From NCBI RefSeq assembly GCF_026015985.1, contig NZ_CP110389.1, forward strand, positions 4,372,001-4,436,000: a DNA stretch of 64,000 nucleotides, given 5' to 3'. The DNA is from Rhodopseudomonas sp. P2A-2r (GTDB taxonomy: Bacteria > Pseudomonadota > Alphaproteobacteria > Rhizobiales > Xanthobacteraceae). This document shows, piece after piece, positions 47,802 through 56,933 of the stretch. The first letter of the stretch is position 1; every line of letters begins with the position of its first letter. The translations under genes were made by a program, and so were the position numbers. Under the pieces are notes generated by a model. That model saw only the letters and a program-made list of their open reading frames with translations, had not been told where the DNA came from and ran no database searches.

Positions 47802-48488
47802 ATGGCGCTATTGCGCAAACAATTGCAGGAATTGAGCTATTCGCCGGTGTCGCGGGTCACGGTGCAGGAGCATGTCTATGGACGGCTGCGCGAGTTGATC
47901 CTCAATGGCGGGATCGAGCCGGGCCGCACCGTGACGGTGGTCAGCCTGTCCGAGGCCTTCGGCGTCAGCGCCATGCCGGTGCGCGAAGCGCTGCACCGCC
48001 TGGTGGCAGAAAAAGCCCTGACCGTCGTGACCGGACGCTCGGTGGGCATCCCGCTGCTGACCCTGCAGCGTCTGCACGACTTGCGCCGTGTGCGCGTTGC
48101 CGTGGAAGGCACCGCGACGGAATGGGCGGCGCAACGCCTGACGGCGGGCGATCTTGCCGAACTCAGCGACCTGATCGACCAGATGGAGACGGCCAAGTCC
48201 GAGAAGAACAGGGAGGTTTATGTCCCCGCCAATCGCGATTTCCACTTCATGATCTACCGCGCCGCGGGTTCGGACACCCTGCTGTCGCTGATCGAGTCAC
48301 TTTGGCTGCAGATTGGCCCTTACTTCAATCTGCTCAAGACCACCGACAACTGGCACACCGCCAATATCGAGCATCGGGCGATGCACGCGGCGCTGGCCCG
48401 CAAGGATGGCGCTGCGGCAAGGGAAGCGCTGACACGCGACATCGACGATGCCGAGATCGCATTGCGCGGGCTGATCACGCAAGCCTAG
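47802..48488 (+). CDS. GntR-family (FadR/FCD subfamily) transcriptional regulator
   Basis: 228 residues from ATG 47802; the upstream in-frame extension lacks similarity. N-terminal winged HTH TVQEHVYGRLRELILNGGIEPG and LSEAFGVSAMPVREALHRLVAEK; C-terminal helical FCD domain with the metal-ligand pattern NRDFHFMIYRAAG and HRAMHAAL. FCD regulators bind carboxylates or sugar acids. Divergent from the CUT2 sugar cluster and adjacent to the SDR, its probable regulon. Confidence 0.92.
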   Translation: MALLRKQLQELSYSPVSRVTVQEHVYGRLRELILNGGIEPGRTVTVVSLSEAFGVSAMPVREALHRLVAEKALTVVTGRSVGIPLLTLQRLHDLRRVRVAVEGTATEWAAQRLTAGDLAELSDLIDQMETAKSEKNREVYVPANRDFHFMIYRAAGSDTLLSLIESLWLQIGPYFNLLKTTDNWHTANIEHRAMHAALARKDGAAAREALTRDIDDAEIALRGLITQA

Positions 48489-48510
48489 GCGCGGCTGGAG
48501 GTCGACGCCC

Positions 48511-49287
48511 TCACACCCATCCTCCGTCAACGACATATTGCTGATTGGTGCATGCACTGGCTTCGTCGGAGGCGAAGAACAATGTCGCGCGCGCGATTTC
48601 GTCGGGCACCAGCTTGCGCTTGAGGCACTGTCGCCGCATCAACTCAGCTTCGGCTTCGGGATTGAGCCACAGATCGATCTGCCGCTGCGTCATGATCCAG
48701 CCGGGCGCGATGGCGTTGACGCGGATGTTGTAGGGGCCGAAATCCCGCGCCAGCGACCGGGTCAATCCGAGCACGCCGGATTTCGCCGCCGTATAGGCGG
48801 CCATGCCGCCCTGCCCGACCATCCATGAGGTCGAACCGAAATTGATGATCGATCCGGCCTTGGCCTCGATCATGTCGGGCAGCACGGCTTGCGCAGCAAA
48901 GAACTGATGCTTGAGATTGACGGCAATCCGGTCATCCCAGAATTCCGGCGTCACTTCGAGCGCGGCGTGGCGCTGGTCATGCGCTGCATTGTTGATGAGG
49001 ATCTGGACCGGCCCGAGCGCGCTGCGGATCCCGGCGATCGCGGCGCGCAGCGCGGCGATGTCGGTCAAGTCAGCCTGTTCGAAGTGAATCCGATGGCCTT
49101 GCTCCGATAACTCCTTGGCCAGTGCGCGTGACTCGGCGTCCTTGATGTCGATGAAGCCGACCCTGGAACCTTGCGCGGCAAAACGCCGGACAATGGCCTC
49201 GCCAATGCCGCTGCCGCCGCCGGAGACCAGCACGGTCTTGCTGGCCAGATCCGGATAAATCGCTCCCGCCGAGGTTACGCTTGTCAT
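48511..49287 (-). CDS. Short-chain dehydrogenase/reductase (SDR)
   Basis: 258 residues from ATG 49287. Classical SDR: TVLVSGGGSGIGEAIVRRFA, INNAAHDQRHA (NNAG variant), catalytic Ser in NFGSTSW and YTAAKSGVLGLTRSLA with Tyr-x3-Lys, then RVNAIAPGWI. It probably oxidises a sugar at C1 to the lactone or reduces a keto-sugar, fitting the nearby SMP-30 lactonase. Convergent with the GntR gene and divergent from the thu-like operon. Confidence 0.9.
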   Translation of the reverse strand: MTSVTSAGAIYPDLASKTVLVSGGGSGIGEAIVRRFAAQGSRVGFIDIKDAESRALAKELSEQGHRIHFEQADLTDIAALRAAIAGIRSALGPVQILINNAAHDQRHAALEVTPEFWDDRIAVNLKHQFFAAQAVLPDMIEAKAGSIINFGSTSWMVGQGGMAAYTAAKSGVLGLTRSLARDFGPYNIRVNAIAPGWIMTQRQIDLWLNPEAEAELMRRQCLKRKLVPDEIARATLFFASDEASACTNQQYVVDGGWV

Positions 49288-49464
49288 TGTCTTCTCCCTG
49301 TCGCGGCGCGTGGGCCCTTGAACTCTCTCTATCACATCCCGTTCATGGGTCACATCAAATGATGAGTTGCGCACCTCAATTCGCATGGCTAGGCTGGAGC
49401 ACGTCGAGGAAACACGATCCATCAAAAGATGGACGGTTCAAAAACAGCGACCTGGGAGGACGGC

Positions 49465-50724
49465 ATGAGGCACTTGAAACGGGCCGCTATGGCGGCGGCG
49501 TTGTTGATGCTGACGGCGAGTGTTGCCTCGGCACAGACCACCATTCGATGGCTGCATCTCGAGGTGAACCCGAACCAGGTGAAGATCTGGGAGGACGTCG
49601 CCCGCGACTTCGAGAGCAAGAACCCCGGCGTCAAGATCGAGATGCAGTTCCTCGAGAACGAGGCCTACAAGGCCAAGCTGCCGAGCATGCTGCAGTCGAA
49701 GGACCGGCCGCAGATCATCTACAGCTGGGCCGGCGGCGTGTTGAAGTCGCAGATCGAGGCCGGCGTGCTCGAGGACATCGCCGCGCCGCTCGGCGACACC
49801 AGGGATCAGCTGGCGCCAGCGGCGGTGAGTGCCTTCACCCAGGACGGCAAGATCTACGGCGTTCCCTTCGCGCAGTCCGAGGTCGGATTTCTCTACAACA
49901 AGGAACTGATGGCCAAGGGCGGCGTCGACGGCGCCAGCATCAAGACCTGGGATGACCTGCTCGGTGCCGTCAAGAAGCTGAAGGCCGCCGGGGTCACGCC
50001 GTTGATGGTCGGCGGAGCCGACAAATGGCCGATCCATTTCTACTGGACCTATCTGGCCGTCCGCATCGGCGGCAAGCCCGCCTTCGAGGCCGCCTTGCGC
50101 GGCGAAAACGGCGGCTTCGCAGGCGACACTTTCGTCAGGTCAGGACAGTTGTTCAAGCAACTGATCGACCTCGCGCCGTTCCAGAACGGATTTCTCGGCT
50201 TCAAGAATCCGCAGGCCATCGGCGCTTTCGGCGACGGCAAGGCGGCGATGACGCTGGCCATCAGCACCAGCTATCACACGCAACGCGCACTGGCGGCCGA
50301 CAAGAAGGGCATCGCCGACGACAACCTTGGCTGGTTCGATTTCCCGATGGTGGCAGGCGGCAAGGGTGCCCCCACCGATACGCTGGGCGGGATCAATGGC
50401 TGGCTCGTCACCAAGGGCGCCCCGAAGGAGACCGTGACGTTCCTGAAATACTTTGTCTCACAGGACGTTCAGAAAAAGCTCGCCGCAGGAAATTTCCTGA
50501 TCCCGGTCTACAAGGGCGCCGACGAAGGCCTCGCCAGTACGTTGATGCGCACCATCGCGCAGAATCTCGCGAAGTCGAAATATCATCAGAACTTCTACGA
50601 CCAGAGCCTCGGCCCCTCCGTGGGCCGCGTCGTCAACGACGTCACCGCCGAAATCGCCGGCGGCAGCATGACGCCTGAGGCCGCCGCCAAGGCGATCCAG
50701 GATGCGTTCAAGCAGGGCAATTGA
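49465..50724 (+). CDS. Sugar-binding protein of a CUT1 ABC importer (ThuE-like)
   Basis: 419 residues from ATG 49465 behind a strong GGGAGGA site. Signal peptide (AAMAAALLMLTASVASA), then an extracellular solute-binding type 1 protein: IRWLHLEVNPNQVKIWEDVA, FESKNPGVKIEMQFLENEAYK, YGVPFAQSEVGFLYNKEL and LGGINGWLVTKGAPK. First gene of the thu-like operon; oligosaccharide or disaccharide binding is expected from family and context. Confidence 0.92.
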   Translation: MRHLKRAAMAAALLMLTASVASAQTTIRWLHLEVNPNQVKIWEDVARDFESKNPGVKIEMQFLENEAYKAKLPSMLQSKDRPQIIYSWAGGVLKSQIEAGVLEDIAAPLGDTRDQLAPAAVSAFTQDGKIYGVPFAQSEVGFLYNKELMAKGGVDGASIKTWDDLLGAVKKLKAAGVTPLMVGGADKWPIHFYWTYLAVRIGGKPAFEAALRGENGGFAGDTFVRSGQLFKQLIDLAPFQNGFLGFKNPQAIGAFGDGKAAMTLAISTSYHTQRALAADKKGIADDNLGWFDFPMVAGGKGAPTDTLGGINGWLVTKGAPKETVTFLKYFVSQDVQKKLAAGNFLIPVYKGADEGLASTLMRTIAQNLAKSKYHQNFYDQSLGPSVGRVVNDVTAEIAGGSMTPEAAAKAIQDAFKQGN

Positions 50725-50820
50725 TATGAGGGAAGCTCATCAACGCGGCGCTCTCCCTCCGCTTCCCCGGCAAGGCGACGACGAGCAGTTCATGCGGCAA
50801 ACGCTCCCCTCGCCCGCCCC

Positions 50821-51747
50821 ATGACCCTGCTCAATCCCCACGCCATCGGCCCGTCGATGCGCCCGTTCGCCATGCGCCGGCCGTCCAGCTCCGGAAAGCT
50901 CACGGCCGCGCTGCTGTTCCTGCCGCCAGCGCTGCTGCTGTTCACGCTGTTCGTGGTGACGCCGGTGGTCGAGGCCGCGTGGTATTCGGGATTTAACTGG
51001 AACGGTTTTGGCACGCCGAAGAACTGGATCGGGCTCGACAATTATCGCTTCGTGTTCGACAGCCGCGCCTTCGGCCTCGCCTTCCGCAACAACATCCTGA
51101 TCATCGTGGTCTCGCTGCTGGTCCAGCTGCCGCTCGCCCTGTCGCTGGCCCTGATCCTGGCGAACAGGTTTCGCGGCGCGGTGGCCCTGCGCATGCTGTT
51201 CTTCATGCCCTACATCCTGGCCGAGATCGCCACCGGACTCATCTTCTCCTTCGTCTATGACGGCGACTACGGCCTGCTCGCCGCCATCTTCCGGGTGTTC
51301 GGCGCGGAGGCGCCGCATCTGCTGGCCAGTCCGCAGACCTCGATGCTGGCGATCCTGATCGTGGTGGTCTGGAAGTATTTCGGCTTTCACATGATGCTGT
51401 TCATCGCCGCCTTGCAGGGCATGGACCGCAATCTGGTCGAAGCCGGCCAGATCGACGGCACCACGCGCTGGCAGAACCTGCGCTACATCGTCCTTCCCTT
51501 GCTCTACCCGACCATCCGGCTCTCGGCGTTCTTTGCCATCGTCGGCTCGCTGCAGCTGTTCGACCTGATCATGCCACTGACCCGCGGCGGGCCGGCGGAT
51601 TCGTCCCATACCATGGTGAGCTTCCTCTATACCTTCGGCGTCATGCGGATGCGCGTCGGCTTCGGCAGCGCCGTTGGCGTGATTCTGTTTTTGATCTGCG
51701 TCACCTTCGCCTTTACCTATAAACGCTGGATGATGCGCGATGAGTGA
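50821..51747 (+). CDS. CUT1 sugar ABC permease (MalF/ThuF-like)
   Basis: 308 residues, six transmembrane helices. The EAA loop reads EAGQIDGTTRWQNLRYIVLPLL near residue 205, which contacts a MalK-type ATPase. First helix FLPPALLLFTLFVVTPVVEA after a short basic N-terminus. The 96-base gap to the binding-protein gene shows no clear terminator. Overlaps the next permease gene by 8 bases. Confidence 0.92.
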   Translation: MTLLNPHAIGPSMRPFAMRRPSSSGKLTAALLFLPPALLLFTLFVVTPVVEAAWYSGFNWNGFGTPKNWIGLDNYRFVFDSRAFGLAFRNNILIIVVSLLVQLPLALSLALILANRFRGAVALRMLFFMPYILAEIATGLIFSFVYDGDYGLLAAIFRVFGAEAPHLLASPQTSMLAILIVVVWKYFGFHMMLFIAALQGMDRNLVEAGQIDGTTRWQNLRYIVLPLLYPTIRLSAFFAIVGSLQLFDLIMPLTRGGPADSSHTMVSFLYTFGVMRMRVGFGSAVGVILFLICVTFAFTYKRWMMRDE

Positions 51748-52591
51748 CCAGGTCGCATTCTCGGACGGCCGGTTCGACCGTGTCGCACTCGGCAAGGTGC
51801 TGTTCCTCACCGTGGTGGCGGTCTTCGTCGCTACGCCGCTGATCGCCACCGTGCTCGGTGGCTTCAAGTCGATCGGCGAGCTGCGCACCAACCCGTTCGG
51901 CCTGCCTCAGGCCTGGGAATGGCAGAACTACGGCGGCATCCTGCTGTCGAAACGCTACTGGCAGCTGCTCGGCAACTCCCTGATCATCTCGACGCTGACG
52001 GTGATCCTGACGCTGATCGCAGCCTCGATGGCCGCCTTCGTGTTTGCGCAGATCAGGTTTTTCGGCAGCAACATGCTGATGAGCTACATCACCATGGGAT
52101 TGCTGTTCCCGGCGGCGACCGCGATCCTGCCGCTATTCATCGAGGTGCGCGATCTCGGCCTGCTCGATTCCTATTTCGGCGTCGTGCTGCCGCAGGTGGC
52201 CTTTGCGCTGGCCATGAGCATTCTCCTGCTGCGGCGCTTCTTCAAGGACATTCCCTATGAGCTGCTGGAGGCGGCACTGGTCGACGGCTGCAGCTATATC
52301 GACTTCTTCCGCTACGTGACGCTGCCGCTGTCGCGTCCGATCCTGGCCACCGTCGGCACCATCGTTTTCGTCAACAGCTGGAACTCATACCTGATCCCGC
52401 TCATCATGCTGAACAGCGACGAGCTCTATCCGTGGCCGCTGGGCATCATGGTGTATCAGGGCGAGTATTCCTCGGAATGGCACCTGATCCTGGCCTTCGT
52501 CACCCTGACCATCCTTCCCACCATCGTGCTGTTCCTGTTCGCGCAGAAGCACATCGTCGCCGGCCTCACTGCGGGGGCGGTCAAGGGCTGA
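51740..52591 (+). CDS. CUT1 sugar ABC permease (MalG/ThuG-like)
   Basis: 283 residues, six helices; EAA loop LLEAALVDGCSYIDFFRYVTLP near residue 175 and a C-terminal FAQKHIVAGLTAGAVKG, the classic MalG-type ending. Starts 8 bases inside the preceding permease, so translation is coupled. With its partner it forms the pore; the ATPase that should power it is not encoded in the operon. Confidence 0.92.
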   Translation: MSDQVAFSDGRFDRVALGKVLFLTVVAVFVATPLIATVLGGFKSIGELRTNPFGLPQAWEWQNYGGILLSKRYWQLLGNSLIISTLTVILTLIAASMAAFVFAQIRFFGSNMLMSYITMGLLFPAATAILPLFIEVRDLGLLDSYFGVVLPQVAFALAMSILLLRRFFKDIPYELLEAALVDGCSYIDFFRYVTLPLSRPILATVGTIVFVNSWNSYLIPLIMLNSDELYPWPLGIMVYQGEYSSEWHLILAFVTLTILPTIVLFLFAQKHIVAGLTAGAVKG

Positions 52592-52636
52592 GCCTTACGA
52601 CAACAACAAGATCGAACCTCTCGAAGCGGAGTTCTT

Positions 52637-53734
52637 ATGAGAAAAGTCGGCATCGGCGTCATCGGCTGCGGCGTCATCAGCAAGGCCTACATGACCGCGA
52701 TGAAGCAGTTCGCCAACATCGAGCTGCGCGCGGTCGCCGATATGCGCGCCGCTCCCGCCGAGGCACGAGCGAAAGAATTCGGCGTGCCCGGCATGCGGGT
52801 CGACCAGCTACTCAAGCGCGACGATATCGAGATCGTCGTGAATCTGACGGTGCCGCTGGCCCATACCGATGTCAGCCTCGCAGTGCTCAATGCCGGCAAG
52901 CACGTGCATTCGGAAAAGCCGCTGGGCGTCGACATGGTCGAGGCCCGCAAGGTGATGGATCTCGCCGCGCGGAAGAATCTGCGCGTCGGCTGCGCGCCCG
53001 ACACATTCCTTGGTGGCGGCCATCAGACGGCGCGCAAACTGATCGACGACGGCGCCATAGGCACGCCGGTGGCCGGCACCGCCATTTTCGCCTGCCCCGG
53101 CCACGAACGCTGGCATCCGGCGCCCGGCTTCTATTATCTGCGCGGCGGCGGCCCGATGCTCGACATGGGGCCGTATTACATCACCGATCTGGTGCAACTG
53201 CTGGGCCCGATCGCTTCCGTGATGGGCAGCGCGTCCAAGCCGCGGCTCGAACGGCTGATCACCAGCCAGCCGCTCAATGGCACGCTGATTCCCGTCGAGG
53301 TCGCGACCCATGTCACCGGCACGCTCGAATTCGTCTCCGGCGCGGTGATCTCCATCACCATGAGTTTCGACGTGCCCAAGCACAAGCATGCACCGATCGA
53401 AATCTACGGTTTTGCCGGCAGCCTTCTGGTCCCCGATCCCAACCGCTTCGGCGGCGAGGTCAACGTCGCCAGGACGGGCGGCGAGTGGGAAACGCAGCCT
53501 TATAGCCACGGCAATACCGAGGGCGAATTCCGCTCCATCGGCGTCGCCGACATGGCGGCCGCCATCGTCAACGACCGGCCGCACCGCGCCAGCGGCGCAT
53601 TGGCGCTGCACGTGCTGGAAGCCATGGAGGCGTTCCAGATCTCGTCCGACCAAGGACGGCGCGTCAAACTCGAAACCACCGTCGAAAGACCGGCGATGTT
53701 GCCGCCGGGACTGCCGACCGGACAGATCGACTGA
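52637..53734 (+). CDS. Gfo/Idh/MocA-family oxidoreductase (ThuB-like)
   Basis: 365 residues. NAD(P)-binding VGIGVIGCGVISKAYMTA at the N-terminus, HVHSEKPLGVDMVEA with the catalytic EKP Lys near residue 96, and LDMGPYYITDLVQLLG with the His/Tyr-region of the active site. These enzymes oxidise sugar hydroxyls; in Sinorhizobium thu systems the partner makes 3-keto-disaccharides. 45 bases after the permease gene and 13 bases before thuA-like, so same operon. Confidence 0.9.
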   Translation: MRKVGIGVIGCGVISKAYMTAMKQFANIELRAVADMRAAPAEARAKEFGVPGMRVDQLLKRDDIEIVVNLTVPLAHTDVSLAVLNAGKHVHSEKPLGVDMVEARKVMDLAARKNLRVGCAPDTFLGGGHQTARKLIDDGAIGTPVAGTAIFACPGHERWHPAPGFYYLRGGGPMLDMGPYYITDLVQLLGPIASVMGSASKPRLERLITSQPLNGTLIPVEVATHVTGTLEFVSGAVISITMSFDVPKHKHAPIEIYGFAGSLLVPDPNRFGGEVNVARTGGEWETQPYSHGNTEGEFRSIGVADMAAAIVNDRPHRASGALALHVLEAMEAFQISSDQGRRVKLETTVERPAMLPPGLPTGQID

Positions 53735-53747
53735 CAAGGATGGAAAG

Positions 53748-54389
53748 ATGCGTGAAGCGATGATCGTATGGGGCGGCTGGTCCGGCCATGATCCGGACCT
53801 GTGCGCCTCGATGATACGGGGCTGGCTGAAGGCGGAAGGTTTCAGCGTCAGGATCGAGACCTCGACGGAGGCGTTCCTCGACCCGGCGATCACGGACCTG
53901 TCCTTGATCGTTCCCATCTACACCATGTCGAAGATCGAGAAGCCGGAGGCGCTGGCCTTGTGCGAGGCGGTCAAGGGCGGCGTCGGACTGGCCGGGCACC
54001 ACGGCGGCATGGCCGATGCGTTTCGCGATTCCGTCGATTACCAGTTCATGTGCGGGGGGCAATGGGTTGCCCATCCCGGCAATATCATCGATTACAAGGT
54101 GGACGTCACCCGCCCCGACGATCCGGTGATGACCGGGATCGACAGCTTCGAACACAGGTCAGAGCAATATTACATGCATATCGATCCGGCCATCGACGTG
54201 CTGGCGACCACGACGTTCAACGCGGATCACGCCCCCTGGATCGAGGGGGTCGTCATGCCGGTGGTGTGGAAGAAGCGCTTCGGCGAGGGCCGGGTGTTCT
54301 ATTCATCGCTGGGCCACCGCGCCTATGAACTCGATGTCCCGGAAATCCGAACGCTGATGACGCGCGGCATGCTATGGGCCGCGCGATGA
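53748..54389 (+). CDS. ThuA domain-containing protein
   Basis: 213 residues. ThuA fold (class I glutamine amidotransferase-like): WGGWSGHDPDLCASMIRGWL, LSLIVPIYTMSKI, GVGLAGHHGGMADAFRDS, and VWKKRFGEGRVFYSSLGHRAYEL with the conserved LGH. ThuA works with a Gfo/Idh/MocA partner in trehalose and related disaccharide catabolism. Its TGA overlaps the LacI-type ATG as ATGA. Confidence 0.9.
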   Translation: MREAMIVWGGWSGHDPDLCASMIRGWLKAEGFSVRIETSTEAFLDPAITDLSLIVPIYTMSKIEKPEALALCEAVKGGVGLAGHHGGMADAFRDSVDYQFMCGGQWVAHPGNIIDYKVDVTRPDDPVMTGIDSFEHRSEQYYMHIDPAIDVLATTTFNADHAPWIEGVVMPVVWKKRFGEGRVFYSSLGHRAYELDVPEIRTLMTRGMLWAAR

Positions 54390-55453
54390 CGACGGAGGGC
54401 CAGCACGTGGAAGATCAGCGCATGTCCGGCCGCAGGGCAACGCTCGAAGACGTCGCCCGCGAGGCCGGCGTGTCATTGGCCACTGCCGACCGCGTCGTCA
54501 ACCGGCGCGACGGCGTCCGCGGACGGACCATCGCCCGCGTCGAAATGGCGGTCGCCAGGCTCGGCTATCGCGCCAATGCCGCAGCGATGCGGCTCGCGCG
54601 CAATGAAAGCTACCGCTTCGCCTTCCTGCTGCCATCCAACGCCAACAGCTTCATGTCAAACCTGTCCGCGCAGGTCGAGCGCGCGTCCGGCTGGCTGGCG
54701 AGCCAGAACGGCTATATCGACTTGATGCATGTCGACGTCTTCGATCCGAATGCGCTGGCCGAAGCGCTGGACCGGCTGTCGCCGGACTACCAGGGTGTTG
54801 CCACCGTCGCACTCGACCATACCCGCGTGAGGGCCGCGATCGACGACCTCGTTGCGCGCGGCGTCCATGTCGTCACGCTGGTCTCCGACGCGCCCTCCTC
54901 GCGGCGCGCGCATTATGTCGGCGTCGACAATCCCGCCGCCGGCCGCACCGCAGCGTCGCTGATGGGCCGCTTCCTCGGCGGCCGAAAAGGCAAGGTCGGA
55001 ATCATTGTCGGGGCGATGGCGCTGCGCGACCACGCCGAGCGGCATTTCGGATTCCATCAGGTATTGTCCGGCGAATATCCCGACCTGGTGGTGTTGCCCG
55101 CCGGCGAGGGCCGCGACGACAGCAATCAGAACAGCTCCCTCACCGCGGCCTTGCTGCGCGAACACCCCGACCTGGTCGGCCTCTACAATGCCGGCGCCGG
55201 CAACGAGGGCATCGCCTCGGTGCTGGAGACCTCCGGCCGCGCCCGCGACATCGTCTGGATCGCCCATGAGTTGACGGCCGACACGCGGCGTTTCCTGCTG
55301 AATGCCACCATCGACGCCATCATCAACCAGGATCCCGGCCACGAAGCCCGCTCCGCGGCGCGCGTGCTACTCGCCCATTGCCTGGGTGAGCCGATCATTC
55401 CCGATCAGGAACGGATCCGCATCGAGATTTTCGTCAGAGACAATCTGCCGTAG
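54386..55453 (+). CDS. LacI-family transcriptional regulator (ThuR-like position)
   Basis: 355 residues from ATG 54386 (ATG 54422 is an alternative). N-terminal HTH ATLEDVAREAGVSLATADRVV with hinge AAAMRLARNESYRFAFLLP, then a periplasmic-binding-protein-like effector domain: HYVGVDNPAAGRTAASLMG, GIIVGAMALRDHAERHFGF, DLVGLYNAGAGNEG. Last gene of the thu-like operon and coupled to thuA by a 4-base overlap, so it probably autoregulates the operon from the 177-base gap upstream of 49465. Confidence 0.92.
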   Translation: MTTEGQHVEDQRMSGRRATLEDVAREAGVSLATADRVVNRRDGVRGRTIARVEMAVARLGYRANAAAMRLARNESYRFAFLLPSNANSFMSNLSAQVERASGWLASQNGYIDLMHVDVFDPNALAEALDRLSPDYQGVATVALDHTRVRAAIDDLVARGVHVVTLVSDAPSSRRAHYVGVDNPAAGRTAASLMGRFLGGRKGKVGIIVGAMALRDHAERHFGFHQVLSGEYPDLVVLPAGEGRDDSNQNSSLTAALLREHPDLVGLYNAGAGNEGIASVLETSGRARDIVWIAHELTADTRRFLLNATIDAIINQDPGHEARSAARVLLAHCLGEPIIPDQERIRIEIFVRDNLP

Positions 55454-55482
55454 GACGACGAACCGGGCTGTTTCGTCGTCCT
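55452..55482. terminator. Bidirectional hairpin after the LacI gene
   Basis: 11-base stem AGGACGACGAA/TTCGTCGTCCT with a 9-base loop, overlapping the last base of the LacI gene and lying 61 bases beyond the ugd stop. It separates the convergent sugar operon and exopolysaccharide locus. Confidence 0.7.
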
Positions 55483-55543
55483 CGCTCTTGCGACATTTGC
55501 TCTGCCTGCCCGAAATCGGTCCCCGCGCCCAACACGTTGAGCT

Positions 55544-56864
55544 TCAATAGGCGAGCGGGCTCGGTCGACCGACACCGCAATACAGGAAACCGTTTCGCGC
55601 AACTTCATCGGGTGAATAGATATTGCGGAGATCCACAATGACCGGACAGGCCATGATCGCTGCAAGCTCTTTCAGGTCGAGCGCCCTGAACTGTTCCCAT
55701 TCCGTCACGATCACCAGTGCATGGCTGCCCTTGGCGCATTCATAGGCGCTGTCACAGAAGGCGACATTCTCGAAGACCTTCCTGGCCTCATCCATGCCGA
55801 CGGGATCGTAGATGCGAACATCCGCGCCCATATCCTGAAGCGCCGTGATCAACGGGATGGACGGTGCATCCCGCATGTCATCGGTATTGGGCTTGAACGT
55901 GACACCGAGCACGGCGATCGACTTGCCGCGGATGTTGCCGCCGAAGGCACCGGCCACCTTCCGGGCCATCGCACGCTTGCGCTGGTCATTGACCGCCACC
56001 ACCGTCTCGATGATGCGCAACGGCGCCTCGTTGTCCTGCCCGGTTTTGATGAGTGCAAGCGTATCCTTGGGAAAGCACGATCCGCCAAAGCCGGGTCCCG
56101 CATGAAGGAACTTGAGGCCGATTCTGATTGTCCAGACCGATGCCCCGCGCCACCTCTTGCACGTTCGCGCCAACCTTCTCCGCAAGGTCGGCGATCTCGT
56201 TGATGAAAGCGACCTTCATGGCAAGAAAGGCGTTGGCCGCATATTTGGTCAACTCCGCCGTTCGCCGATCGGTATAAAGAATCGGCGACTCGTTGAGATG
56301 AAGCGGCCGATAGACCTCGGCCATGACCTTTCGCGCGCGCAGGTCTTCAGTGCCGATGACAATGCGATCGGGGTGCTTGAAATCCCGGATGGCCGCGCCC
56401 TCCCGCAGGAACTCGGGATTCGAGACGACCGCAACATCCTTGTTCGAATTCGCGCTGCGAATGATGTGCTCGACCTCATCGCCGGTCCCAACGGGCACCG
56501 TCGACTTGGTGACCACGACCGCAGAGTCGGAGAGAAACCCCGCAATCTCCCGCGTCGCCGCATAGACATATGACAGGTCCGCATGGCCGTCGCCGCGACG
56601 CGACGGCGTTCCGACGGCGATGAACACGACCTCCGCATTCTCGACGGCAGCCTTCATGTCGCTGACAAAGTGCAGGCGCCCCTGCCTGATATTGGCGGTG
56701 ACAAGCTCGGACAGTCCGGGCTCGTGGATCGGAATCTCTCCGACGTTCAGTTTGGCAATCTTCTGCTCGTCATGATCGACGCAAGTGACATTGTGTCCGA
56801 AGTCGGCAAAGCACGCCCCCGAGACGAGCCCGACATAGCCGGCGCCCACTATGGCAATATGCAT
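55544..56864 (-). CDS. ugd: UDP-glucose 6-dehydrogenase, apparent frameshift
   Basis: Makes UDP-glucuronate for exopolysaccharide. Seen: NAD-binding HIAIVGAGYVGLVSGACFAD, FIAVGTPSRRGDGHADLSYV, TKSTVPVGTGDEVE, NPEFLREGAAI, the catalytic Cys in FGGSCFPKDT, and FKPNTDDMRDAPS. Repaired length is about 439 residues, normal. The frame breaks after GIGLDN: here one base too many is present (near G 56126 on the plus strand); removing it gives NRIGLKFLHAGPG. This is the only lesion of the eight that is an insertion. First of three minus-strand polysaccharide genes. Confidence 0.92.
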
Positions 56865-56933
56865 TCAAAGTCCTGTCTGATTGTTGGTTCATCGTCTGGC
56901 CCGGCGATGGTCGCAGACCCGGCGGGCTCGGAA

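Noticed and set aside
49320..49370. Operator for the LacI regulator around CCCGTTCATGGG
   Set aside because: A short imperfect dyad is present upstream of the thu-like operon, but it does not match the usual central CG LacI-type operator, so it is not listed as a feature.
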